The position numbers were made by a program, and so were the translations under genes. The notes below the pieces were generated by a model that ran no database searches, was not told the origin of the DNA, and saw nothing but the letters and a program-made list of their open reading frames with translations. Shown here one piece after another: positions 22,278-32,876 of a stretch of DNA of 64,000 nt (position 1 is its first letter; every line of letters starts with the position of its first letter). Location: NCBI GenBank assembly GCA_907163345.1, contig CAJQUN010000061.1, forward strand, positions 1,550,001 through 1,614,000, written 5' to 3'. The DNA is from Haberlea rhodopensis. Lineage: Eukaryota; Streptophyta; Magnoliopsida; Lamiales; Gesneriaceae.

Positions 22278-23126
22278 GAACTTTCATTCTTTTTGGGTCT
22301 CCAAGTAAAACAGCTCAACAATGGTATTTTCATCAATCAGACCAACTATACCAAAGAGCTCCTGAAGAGATTTGGAATGGAAACATGCTCAACTGCATCA
22401 ACTCCTATGAGTCCAACAATCAAGTTAGACAAAGATGAAGGGGGAACAGCAGTTGAAGTAACCATGTATAGAGGACTAATCGGATCGCTATTGTATCTTA
22501 CAGCGAGCCGGCCTGATATTATGTTCTCAGTCTGTATGTGCGCCAGATTTCAGTCAGAACCAAAGCAATCACATTTTATTGCTGCCAAGCGTATTCTGAA
22601 ATACTTAAAAGGATCTCAGAACGTTGGTCTTTGGTACTCCAAAGATTCGAACTTCAGCTTGATCGGATATTCCGACGCAGACTACGCTGGGTGTAAGATT
22701 GATCGTAAAAGCACCAGTGGAACATGTCAATTTCTAGGTGAAAGATTGATCTCTTGGTTCAGTAAAAAGCAGACATCGATTGCCACATCCACAGCTGAAG
22801 CAGAGTATCTAGCCGCTGGAAGCTGTTGCGCTCAAATGCTCTGGATTCAACACCAGCTCAAAGACTATGGCATCCAAGCTGTTGACTCTCCGATATTTTG
22901 CGACAACACAAGTGCAATCGCTATAACGTATAATCCAGTTTTGCACTATCGAACAAAGCACATTGATATACGCCATCATTTTATTCGAGATCATGTTGGC
23001 AAAAAGGAAATTCGGATTGAGCACATCTCAACAGAGCAGCAAGCAGCAGACATCTTCACCAAACCACTCCCAGAGGCTAAGTTTAATTATTTTCGTCAAA
23101 TTCTTGGTTTAATTGACTTATCTTAA
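22278..23126 (+). pseudogene. SIRE-type RNase H, pol C-terminus
   Basis: Copia RNase H with GYSDADYAG, the RKSTSGTCQFLG block, ATSTAEAEYLAAG, FCDNTSAI and the closing QAADIFTKPL segment. It ends at TAA 23124-23126, followed at once by TAG 23127-23129. Beyond these two stops the same frame stays open through 25988. Confidence 0.88.
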
Positions 23127-23510
23127 TAGTTTAGATGTTCTCTTACTTTTGCACTTAAAGATTTTTGTTACCACAGATCGATAATACAATGTTCAGAAAG
23201 ACACAGACCGGTCCGAACTTTCAGACTGGTCTATGTCAATCTGATGTTATCTCATGATCTGTTTGGTCAATACATCTTTTGTACAAAAATAGCCCGGACT
23301 GATCGCATTTTAACCGCCTTAACTATCTGTTATCCTGACCGTTTATTTTTGAATTTCTTTTCATCAGTCTTCGAGATAAAGACACGTGTCTTCTCTATCC
23401 TATTTAGCGGGCTGAACATTTCATTTTATTTCACTTTTTACAAATTACCGCTATCTGTTTTCTTATTCTCTCACTCTCCTAAATCTTCGCACTCGTTTAT
23501 CTTCACTCCA

Positions 23511-25988
23511 ATGGCTACCATCACTCATAACTCTCTCTCCGTTGAGTTCAATGATATTTACAGGGCAGAAGATGCAGAGATGGTGTCCATCTTCAGAGCT
23601 TTGGAATCATCTGGTTTAAGGAACTTTCTGGAGTGCGGCACCGTTGTTTATGAATCCAAAATCCGCGAACTATTTGCCAATGCCGTCTCCCAGAAGACAT
23701 CTATATCCACTACTGTCAAGGGCAAATCTTTTGAGATATCGCCGATGACACTGGCCAAAACCTTTGGCCTCCCCAATTCCGGACTGACAGAGTTTGGACA
23801 GATTCCTCAAGCGTCACTCTCAGATCTTCAAGGGAAGATATCTATTCTTGGCCACCGCCTGCAACCATCGTTTAAGAAGAAGGAAATGCTCTTCCATTTC
23901 CAGGTGCTGTGCGAAATAGTGGGTAAGCCTATTTTGGGCAAGGCAGGAAGTTTTGACGCTGTAACCGCAGAGAAGTTCAGGGCTATGGCGGCTATCATAT
24001 CCGGACAGAAGATGAACTGGTCCGTCATTCTTTTTGGAGTTCTACTAGAAACGGTGATTGCATCGAAACAAGCTGTATGCTTTGCTGTTCCTCTCAGCAA
24101 GCTACTGGAGTCTTTGGACATCGAGCTGGGAAAGCAGTCCGCTCTCAGCCCCTTTAAGATTCTAAACTCCAAAGGACTTGCATTGCTGAAGTCCAAGAGT
24201 GCTCCACCTACTCCTGCTACTCTGGCTGCAGTAAAGATTGAGAAGGGCGAAGAACAAGCTGTTGCGCGCAAACCTCGCGTCAAGCGCAAACTGACCATCC
24301 AGACTGATTCGGAAGAAACTCAGTCTGCTCCCTCGCCACCAACCAAGCCACTTTCCAAAAAGCCAAGAACCCAGATTACCAAGCCCAGCAAAACATTACC
24401 CCTCAAAGCCTTACCCATATTGCCTCCAACTAAAGCCACCCCTGCACCCCAACCTTCCATCCAACCTTCACAAGCTTCAACCATTGCACCCAAAGTCACC
24501 GTTAGACTTCCCTCTGCCATTCCCACGGTCAAAGGAATAGTTATCACTGAGTTGGGAGATTATACCCAATCAGGGATCAAGTCCCCTTCCTCCACCGGCA
24601 AGGGAAAAGCCATTCTCTCCGAACCCCTCTCCTCTAAACCCAAATCTGCAGCGCAGACAGCCATCGACATCGCTATGGAGGATGTTGATGAGAAGGTGAA
24701 GGGACTCATTGTGGTCTTTGATGAATATGTCCAGTACCGGACTATCAACCACATTGAGTTATTCTTCGGTAAGTTGAGCAGACTGAAGAAGATGGAAGAG
24801 GAAGTTCTGAAAGGAACAGAGACTGATGATGTTCGGCTTGCCGTGCAGCGCAAAGAGCTATTTACGGCTATTCAAAGATTCAGACTGGCCACTCTGCTCC
24901 TCGATGCTAAGAAACAGAACTTCGATCCAATTGCTCCAACTGCCAGAGATGATGGGGTTGTTATTGCTCAACTCGAGATGGATGTTCATGCTCTTCACTT
25001 AGCTGTCCGTTTTCAACGACAGAAGCTCAGTATATCCACTCCAGCCACCAGCTCGGATCACCCTTCTGCAAGCAAGACTATGGCAGAACCTTTCGTTGAG
25101 GTTATTCCTTCTGATGCAGCAGACCAGACAGCCGAGCAAGCAGCGGATGAGACTGCAGAGCAAGCACGAGAACAGACAGCAGAGCAGCCATTGCCTAATG
25201 CTCCGTCTGTGCCAGATGATGAACCCTTGAATGTCTTGTTGGACTCTCCAACAACATCCATTCCTTTGGGGTCATCAGTCTCCCTCGTTCAAATCAGTCC
25301 AACAGCAGAACTGGCAACAGTTGGCGCTCCAGAATTCGTCGATCCGGATTTGGTGGTGCCCACCGTTGTTGCAGCTCTCCAGATTGAGGAGCCCTCCAGA
25401 CCAAGCACTCCTCCAATCCACTCAGATGAAGATATGGCTTTTATTCAAACATTTTCTTCGGATCTGGTCACCTTGATCCGGTCCGAAAGTCACCAAGTTG
25501 TTGTATCTTCACTTGTCCCGTGTGCTGAAGACGATGAACAGGCTTTGTCCTCATCAGATCGCTCTCCCAGCCAACAATCTGATGCACCTCCATTTCTGGC
25601 AAGGACTCTTCAGCACCTCTCTGACAACTGCCTGTCACTCTCTCAACGCATTCTCGAAGTTCATCAAGGTCAGAGGCTTACAGCTTTGGACTTTGATTCA
25701 TTCAAAGAGAAGATGACTGCCAGTATCGGAAGCCTTCAGCGAGGCATAAACGATCTGTTTTCTCAACAAGCCTCTTATAAGAACAGTCTGAGAAAAGAGC
25801 AGATCGAACTAGCCACTGAAGTCAGAGCATCTGTTGCAAATTCCCTCCGCGCTCAGGACGTTCGTCTTGACGCTATCAGCGCGCAGCTAGCACAAGTTGT
25901 TGACTTTCTTCAAGAGATTGCTGCTGACAAAAAGGGGGAAAAGAAGAAAGACTTCAGGCCGCCTCCGTCTCAGTCTTCTAGAAAATAA
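23511..25988 (+). CDS. SIRE-type extra 3' ORF (env-like)
   Basis: 825 codons from the ATG at 23511 (MATITHNSLSVEF). The same frame is open from 23130, just after the tandem TAA TAG stops of pol, giving a possible extension that includes a very hydrophobic stretch encoded at about 23340-23480. Residues 1-220 of the ORF resemble the conserved plant-transposon domain found in SIRE-type and other elements (YRAEDAEMVSIFRALESSGL). The middle is Pro/Lys-rich and disordered, with AEQA/AEQT repeats; the C-terminus is coiled-coil-like (about residues 690-800). In SIRE1 the corresponding ORF is reported to be made by stop-codon suppression. The function is not known and calling it an envelope is tradition. 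It is the only intact ORF in this element. Confidence 0.75.
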   Translation: MATITHNSLSVEFNDIYRAEDAEMVSIFRALESSGLRNFLECGTVVYESKIRELFANAVSQKTSISTTVKGKSFEISPMTLAKTFGLPNSGLTEFGQIPQASLSDLQGKISILGHRLQPSFKKKEMLFHFQVLCEIVGKPILGKAGSFDAVTAEKFRAMAAIISGQKMNWSVILFGVLLETVIASKQAVCFAVPLSKLLESLDIELGKQSALSPFKILNSKGLALLKSKSAPPTPATLAAVKIEKGEEQAVARKPRVKRKLTIQTDSEETQSAPSPPTKPLSKKPRTQITKPSKTLPLKALPILPPTKATPAPQPSIQPSQASTIAPKVTVRLPSAIPTVKGIVITELGDYTQSGIKSPSSTGKGKAILSEPLSSKPKSAAQTAIDIAMEDVDEKVKGLIVVFDEYVQYRTINHIELFFGKLSRLKKMEEEVLKGTETDDVRLAVQRKELFTAIQRFRLATLLLDAKKQNFDPIAPTARDDGVVIAQLEMDVHALHLAVRFQRQKLSISTPATSSDHPSASKTMAEPFVEVIPSDAADQTAEQAADETAEQAREQTAEQPLPNAPSVPDDEPLNVLLDSPTTSIPLGSSVSLVQISPTAELATVGAPEFVDPDLVVPTVVAALQIEEPSRPSTPPIHSDEDMAFIQTFSSDLVTLIRSESHQVVVSSLVPCAEDDEQALSSSDRSPSQQSDAPPFLARTLQHLSDNCLSLSQRILEVHQGQRLTALDFDSFKEKMTASIGSLQRGINDLFSQQASYKNSLRKEQIELATEVRASVANSLRAQDVRLDAISAQLAQVVDFLQEIAADKKGEKKKDFRPPPSQSSRK

Positions 25989-26242
25989 AATTTTCAGACT
26001 GTCTGTATTTAGGATTTTTGGTGATCAATAAAAATCCTCTTTCGATTAAGTCCGTGTTCATTTATTTTGAACTACAATATAAGGCTTAATAATAAAAGGC
26101 TTAATCGATCCAACTTAATAATGTTTATTTATTTTGAACAAAGAGAAAGTAATCGATCCGAAAGTCTTCGCTTCAGAGTTCTTATCAGACTGGTTAAAAA
26201 GACTTAGAAGCTAGGTTTTGTCATCATCAAAAAGGGGGAATT

Positions 26243-26979
26243 TGTTAATCCCGGATCTTATCGATGAGATTTTAAAGATGACAAAACATATCAGACTGGA
26301 TCGAGTGAAATCAGACTGACCAGAACGATCGCCCAAAACAGATCAAGCTGATAAGATGACAAAGCATATCAGACAGGATCGAGGGTAATCAGACTGACCA
26401 GATCAATAGCTCAAAACAGAACAAGCTGATAAGGCATATTATATATCAGACCAGATCGATGAATATCAGACTGACTAAACCGAAGCTTCAGATCGATCTC
26501 TATCTTTATCAGATCAGAGCAGCCTAGGATACATACAGAATGGCTCCTCAGTCCGAATCATTAACGGCTATTTATTGTAGCATTTAATGTTGTAATTAAT
26601 GCTACAAAGGACCAAAGACTGAAGATTGCCATAAAAGGTAAGAAGACAAAGAGTAGCTTACCTGACAGTCGCCGAAAGTATGAACCAGAACGGCAAGTAT
26701 CCTGAAGAAGAAGACTGAAGCCTACTCAGAGTTTAAGCAGAGTCTAAGTTGCACTTTAAGGGAAATAATGTCGTTGGTACATTCAACTATAAAAGGATGC
26801 AACAAAGGGAATATAATAACTCTTGCAGAAACTCTCGCTGATTAATTGAAAAACACACAAGAAAGCAAAAACAGCACAAGCTTACAAGCTCTGAAGCTCT
26901 CGAGCTGAAATCATTCTTAAGCACGTTTACCTTGTAACATTTGATCATTTAGGATCACTGTGCGCATTTTGTATTCTGA
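26243..26979 (+). repeat. 3' LTR of the SIRE-type element, truncated
   Basis: Matches 16728-17463 closely and stops at 'attttgtattctg', where the 57-bp tandem array begins. The last 449 bp of the LTR are missing. Confidence 0.9.
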
Positions 26980-27955
26980 CCTGCAATAACAGCTAGGAAT
27001 AATTCTAAGTACAGAATTAAACCTTAACAGGGCTGACCTTTTATTTGTGCAGGCTGACCTGCAATAACAGCTAGGAATAATTCTAAGTACATAATAAAAC
27101 CTTAACAGGGCTGACCTGTTATATGTGCAGGGCTGACCTGCAATAACAACTAGGAGTAATTCGAAGTACAGAATTAAATCTTAAACAGGGCTGACCTGTT
27201 ATCTGTGCAGGGCTGACCTGCTATAACAACTAGAAATAATTCTAAGTACAGAATTAAATCTTAACAGGGCTGACCTGCAATAACAACTAGAAATAATTCT
27301 AAGTACAGAATTAAATCTTAACAGGGCTGATCTGCAATAACAACTAGAAATAATTCTAAGTACATAATTAAATCTTAACAGGGCTGACCTGTTATCTGTG
27401 CAGGGCTGACCTGCTATAACAACTAGAAATAATTCTAAGTACAGAATTAAATCTTAAACAGGGCTGACCTGTTCTTTTAGCAGGGCTGACCTGCAAGGAC
27501 AACTAAAAATAATTCTATGTACAGAATTAAATCTTAACAGGGCTGACCTGCAATAACAACTAGAAATAATTCTAAGTACAGAATTAAATCTTAATAGGGC
27601 TGACCTGTTATCTGTGCAGGGCTGACCTGCTATAACAACTAGAAATAATTCTAAGTACAGAATTAAATCTTAAACAGGGCTGACCTGTTCTCTTAGAGGG
27701 CTGACCAGAAAGGACAACTAGAAATAATTCTAAGTACAGAATTAAATCTTAACAGGGCTGACCTCTTAGCTGTGCAGGGCTGACCTGCAATAACAACTAG
27801 AAATAATTCTAAGTACATTATTAAATCTTAACAGGGCTGACCTGTTATATGTGCAGGGCTGATCTGCAATAACATCTAGAAATAATTCTAAGTACAGAAT
27901 TAAATCTAAAATAGGGCTGACCTGTTATATGTGCAGGGCTGACCTGCCTGAACTT
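26980..27955. repeat. Tandem array A, about 57- and 79-bp units
   Basis: Thirteen copies of a unit with the core AACTAGAAATAATTCTAAGT, each beginning with 'cagggctgacctg'. Spacing is 57 bp, or about 79 bp where an extra 'cagggctgacctgttatctgtg' is inserted. It belongs to the interior of the Tat-like element. No protein is implied. Confidence 0.9.
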
Positions 27956-28084
27956 CGAAGATAATAAACCGAGCATATAAGTCTCGCCCGACCTGAGCTC
28001 ATGAAATAATCAATACAAGCAGATAATGCCCTCGCGATCTGAGCTCCAGAAATCATGTGCAGATAAGACCTGTGCTAATATTTG

Positions 28085-29295
28085 ACAGGGCCTCATACAC
28101 CTGGGCTTAAGCAATCAGGGCGGACCTGTGCTGATATTTTGCCAAGGCCTCATACACTTGGGCTTAAGCAATCAGGGCGGACCTGTGCTGATATTTGCAG
28201 GGCCTCATACACTTGGGCTTAAGCAATCAGGGCGGACCTGTGCTGATATTTGCCAGGGCCTCATACAAATGGGCTTAAGCAATCAGGGCGGCCCTATGCT
28301 AATATTTTGCCAAGGCCTCATACACTTGGGCTTAAGCAATCAGGGCGGACCTGTGCTGATATTTGCCAGGGCCTCATACACCTGGGCTTAAGCAATCAGG
28401 GCGGACCTGTGCTGATATTTGACAGGGCCTCATACACCTGAGCTTAAGCAATCAAGGCGGACCTGTGCTAATATTTTGCCAAGGCCTCATACACTTGGGC
28501 TTAAGCAATCAGGGCGGACCTGTGCTGATATTTGCCAGGGCCTCATACATCTGGGCTTAAGCAATCAGGGCGGACCTGTGCTGATATTTGTCAGGGCCTC
28601 ATACACCTGGGCTTAAGCAATCAGGGCGGACCTGTGCTGATATTTGCCAAGGCCTGATACACTTGGGCTTAAGAAATCAGGGTGGACCTGTGCTGATATT
28701 TGCCAGGGCCTCATACACCTGGACTTAAGCAATCAGGGCGGACCTGTGCTAATATTTGCCAGGGCCTCATACAATTGGGCTTAAGCAATCAGGGCGGACC
28801 TGTGCTGATATTTGCTAGGGCCTCATACACCTGGGCTTAAGCAATCAGAGTGGATCTGTGCTAATATTTTGCCGAGGCCTCATACACTTGGGCTTAAGCA
28901 ATCAGGGCGGACCTGTGCTAATATTTTGCCAAGGCCTCATACACTTGGGCTTAAGCAATCAGGGCGGACCTGTGCTGATATTTGCCAGGCCCTCATACAC
29001 CTGGGCTTAAGCAATCAGGGCGGACCTGTGCGGATATTTGTCAGGCGCTCATACACCTGGACTTAAGCAATCAGGGCGGACCTGTGCTAATATTTTGCCT
29101 ATGCCTCATACACTTGGGCTTAAGCAATCAGGGCGGACCTGTGCTGATATTTGCCAGGGCCTCATACACCTGGGCTTAAGCAATCAGGGCGGACCTGTGC
29201 TGATATTTGACAGGGCCTCATACACCTGGGCTTAAGCAATCAGGGCGGACCTGTGCTAAATATTTGCCAGGGCCTCATACACCTGGGCTTACTTC
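28085..29295. repeat. Tandem array B, 55-57-bp units
   Basis: About 21 copies of a unit containing 'cctcatacac', 'gggcttaagcaatcagggcg' and 'gacctgtgctgatatttgcc'. Unit lengths of 55, 56 and 57 bp were measured between neighbouring copies. Several overlapping open frames run through it only because 57 is a multiple of three. Confidence 0.92.
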
Positions 29296-29383
29296 GAATA
29301 TCCCATCCGAACTCCCCCTCATCACATCATCCGAATAGGTTCATCCAAAATCCAGAACAAATATTGATCCCGAACTGATGAAT

Positions 29384-29900
29384 AAGGCCTTACTGCGAGA
29401 TCGCATGCCGGAGCTGATATAATAGGAGCTTGCTGCAAGATTGCATGCCCGAGCTGTCATAATAAGGGCTTACTGCGATATTGCATGCCCGAGCTGAACT
29501 CCAGAATAGGGGCTTACGGCGAGATTACATGCCCGAGCTGGTGATCATGTCCTGAAATAATAATAAAATAGCACTGCACAAATATATATATCCGAAATTC
29601 AAATATCAGTTGGACATGCGCCCAAGTTGAGTTTGATTGATGAGGTCTAGCTGATGGCTGAGGTGGCCGAGCTGATGTGGATGAGGCCGAGCTGGCATGG
29701 AAGAGGACGAACTGTGCGAGGTTTCCGAGTTGAGGCCGAGCTCGGCCCGAGTTGGCCGTGCTTGGGCCGATGAGGCGAGCTCACTGTAGAGGCCGAGCTG
29801 ATGTGGATGAGGTCGAACTGGCATGGATGAGGCAGAACTCACTGTTAAGGCCAAGCTGGGGCCGAGGTGGCCGAGCTGAGATGGCTCGACGTGAGGGGTT
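29384..29900. repeat. Short degenerate arrays of the Tat-like element
   Basis: 29384-29545 holds four copies of a unit with 'gggcttactgcga' and 'ttgcatgcccgagctg'. 29640-29900 is a looser array of 'gaggccgagctgatgtggatgag' phrases related to the repeats in the element's own LTR. Confidence 0.75.
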
Positions 29901-30282
29901 GATTTGATCTGTCACTCTTAATCAGCTCCAATCCTGCAACAACAGCTCTTAACGCCTCAAAAACCAAATGCTAAAGCAGCTCCATTCTACAAAAATTATG
30001 GTCGGCCAGGGGGAAGAGGTATCACCAGAGATCTGAGGCCAGATGTATCATCTCGAGAATCATTACACTGGCGTTTCTTCAAGTGCAACCCAAAAACATA
30101 GCAACTTTCATACAAGGTTGCACTCCAATAACCAAAACCTTTCCCCCTTTTATCAAACCCGTCGCCGCCGCTTACCAAAAGTTTTTTTTTTTCTCCAGAA
30201 CTTAGAAAACCCATCTCCCAACAGAGATGCAACCCTCAAACCATCCTTCTCCTTCCCATATCTCAACGTCTTGAGCTCACGT
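29901..30282 (-). other. Leader of the Tat-like element
   Basis: Between the primer site and the arrays. Only small open frames without recognisable domains are present on either strand; no gag was seen, so the element is non-autonomous. Confidence 0.6.
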
Positions 30283-30300
30283 TCCCACAGACGGCGCCAA
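30283..30300 (-). promoter_or_regulatory. Primer binding site of the Tat-like element
   Basis: On the minus strand it reads TTGGCGCCGTCTGTGGGA, two bases from the right LTR. This sequence is frequent at the start of plant Tat/Ogre and LARD-type internal regions, and it sets the element's orientation. Confidence 0.75.
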
Positions 30301-30302
30301 TT

Positions 30303-31170
30303 TGTTGCCTCGGATTTTGGTAGGGTAGACGTGTATTTCATCCGAGCACCAAACAATATACAAAAAGTAAATGAGACCAGATTTTTTACGTGGAAAACCC
30401 CAAAAGATGGGGAAAACCCACGGGACCTAGTCCGGTATAAATTTCACTATAAACAAGTGTGATTTACAGTGTCTTCTTTACAAGAAATGAGCTAAGAAAT
30501 GAAAATGGTGAAGGGGGGGAAGACCTCGGCTGCTGCTTGTTCTTGAGGAGGAAGGAGACATGCTCTATTTTCCCCCCAAGAAAGAGGTGTTAGCCTTCCC
30601 CATGCCCTCTCAACCCTCCTGCCTGCTCTCTCACGGAAAATCCCTCCTTTGCTTGGTGAGAGTTATCTGGTATTTATATGAGAATGGAGGAGACAACCTG
30701 TAACTACCTACCCAAGGTCTAGGGGACATTGTCTGATGCTGAAGGTAGGGGTCAGATTCCTAGTGCTGGGGACCACAGACAACTATTGCACTCTTTGTAC
30801 GATTTCTGCAGCTTTTAAGATATTATTCGTTTACGGAGATATGTTCTGTGCCTCTGATTTATGAGATCACTCCTCAGGTGTAGATCTTTCTGGAGGCCGA
30901 CCTGGGGGTGGCCGAGGTAGAGGTCATCCTCGAGGCCGACCTGGGGTGGCCAAGGTGGAAGTCATCCACGCGGCCGAGCTGGAGGTCATCCTCGTGGCCG
31001 ACCTGGGGTGGCCAAGGTGGAGATCTTCCCGAGGCCGAGCTGGAGGTCATCCTCGTGGCCGACCTGGGGGGCCAAGGTGGAGATCTTCCTGAGGCCGACC
31101 TAAGGATGGCCATGGTAGAGATCTCGCCCAAGTTAGGTCTTGCACAGTCCATACTTTTACCAGTGTAACA
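30303..31170 (-). repeat. Right (5') LTR of the Tat-like element
   Basis: 868 bp, TGTTGCCTCGG...CAGTGTAACA on the plus strand, intact, followed by TSD TTGTC at 31171-31175. It contains the same ~60-bp degenerate repeats as the left LTR (30885-31125). Confidence 0.9.
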
Positions 31171-31175
31171 TTGTC

Positions 31176-32876
31176 TATAAATTCCAGTAAAGTTGAACCA
31201 TAACAACAAACAAGGACAAACAGGTTTGGTGTTTCGAGCATGTCTCGTAACTCATTTTAGCAAAAGAGGAAATGATTTTAGATTAGTTATAATTTTTTCA
31301 TTCGTAGGTGCTCGATCGATCGATCCATGTGTCTGTTGCGCAGAATTGTGTGTTCATTCATGTTCGGGTGCGATTTTTCGCGATGTGGTGCCTCTAATTG
31401 GTGTCCGCTCGAACATATATTTTGGTTTACTATAAATATAACAATTCCCTCACTTGTTTAACATGGAATTTCAAAATTCACAACATTTTTGAAGATCAAA
31501 ATTTGAGTAATTTTGTGAGTATTCATCATTGTTCTTATTGAGCGCTTTTAAACCTTTGTGATTTAAAGGATTTGTGATTTTGAGTGTTAATACCACAAAT
31601 CATAGTCGTTGTATCTTGGGAGACAAATTGCCAATTGAACCGTTAGTACCGTATCTGGGTAATATTATTTAAAGGATGGAGATTCCAAATCTCGTCTTGA
31701 CATTTCTACTACAAAGCCAATTGTTGTTTTTTCTTGCTACTTTTCTAAGATACATACCCATAAATTTTGTACTACAATTTTGTAAGACAATAATGATATT
31801 AAGTGTACATATTTCATATCAAAATCCTTCAAAACTTCCAATGATTTTCAAATAAAATTACAGATGTTCGACTGAAAAAAAAAATTTCAAATATAAGAAA
31901 ACATCACATATTTAATTAACAATAAAAAGAATAAAATCTTGTATAAGAGCCGATTTTGAATAAAAAATGGTTTCGATCAATGGACAGAAATAAGGGGAAC
32001 AAATAACATAAAAATCGATATTCTTGGGTTTCAACAAAAGATGAGACGGGGAGTTAAAATAAGTCAAGATTAGGCAGTATGAAGCTGAAACAAACTTAGT
32101 CTAATATGAGGATTGATTGCCAAATAAAATTTATCTATAGGTCATTTAGGCCAATTTTCCGTATAAATAATTTGACCATTAAAGATATTTGAATATAATT
32201 TTTTTTTAAAAGTAGGAGTGATGGTTTATTTATTTTTTAAAATAATTTATAAATTATTTTAACATCTTCCGCACATCATTATCATTTAGTAAAGAACCAA
32301 GTAAAGAAATAAAAGTTAAAAAGTATGTATTTTTTTGAAAGTCAAATATAAATAATTAAAGATAGATTGCTTGAATATAAATAATTAAAGATAGATTGCT
32401 TGAAGATTAGCTTGGAATAATTTAATTAATTGTTATATCTATATTTCTATATGTGAACATCTTAAAATAATCAGTTGTCATGATCATTGTGAAATTTCAA
32501 AAATACTCTCTGTTTTGCTTTAATAATAGTAATGAGACCATAAGATAAAATGATATTATCGAAAGATCATTTATTAACTTCCCAATTTACTTCCTCATTT
32601 TTCACCAGTTTTTTTCCTTTAAAAAATATGTGAGATAGTTTTTCTCCTCCTTATAAAATATCATATTTAAATTAGATATTTTAAATATAAAAATTTAATA
32701 TACATATATATGATATACAAAATTTAAAATTTTATTATCGGCCGCTAGTATTAATTAATTAGAAATCAAAATCTAAACAAACGAATAACTAAAGGCATCC
32801 AGATTCCGCAGATAGCGAAACCCATATTCATCATATTGATAATAGACAGTAACACTGTTTCAACATCATCAATCGC
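31176..32876. other. AT-rich intergenic DNA upstream of the F-box gene
   Basis: No coding region or element identified. 31310-31325 has a short GATCGATCGATC run. 32340-32403 contains a 37-bp direct duplication ('ataaataattaaagatagattgcttga' phrases). The last 200 bp should include the promoter and 5' UTR of the F-box/kelch gene. Confidence 0.5.

Larger units (their letters stand above)
16728..26979 (+). mobile_element. SIRE/Maximus-type copia element with env-like ORF, right end lost
   Basis: 5' LTR 16728-17912, PBS at 17915-17926, gag-pol 17960-23126, extra 3' ORF 23511-25988, polypurine tract AAAAAGGGGGAATTT (about 26229-26242) and a 3' LTR beginning at 26243 but cut at 26979. The gene order with an extra ORF after RNase H is that of SIRE1-type elements. 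Gag-pol carries several stops and frameshifts. With its right end deleted no target duplication can be checked. Confidence 0.9.
15944..31170 (-). mobile_element. Tat-like non-autonomous LTR element (LARD-like) with a nested SIRE copia
   Basis: LTR pieces at 15944-16727 (left, cut off by the SIRE insertion) and 30303-31170 (right), with TSD TTGTC at 15939-15943 and 31171-31175. A minus-strand primer site (TTGGCGCCGTCTGTGGG) lies beside the right LTR, so the element reads right to left. The interior has no gag or pol; it consists of tandem arrays (26980-29900) and a short leader. The last 83 bp of the left LTR, the polypurine tract and the end of the SIRE element are all missing at 26979, so one deletion removed them. 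Confidence 0.85.

Noticed and set aside
28085..29295. Overlapping open frames through array B (several of 60-87 codons) and its regular spacing, which could look like a repeat protein or CRISPR array
   Set aside because: The unit is 55-57 bp with no unique spacers between copies, and the frames exist only because 57 divides by three. It is a tandem satellite in a plant retroelement.
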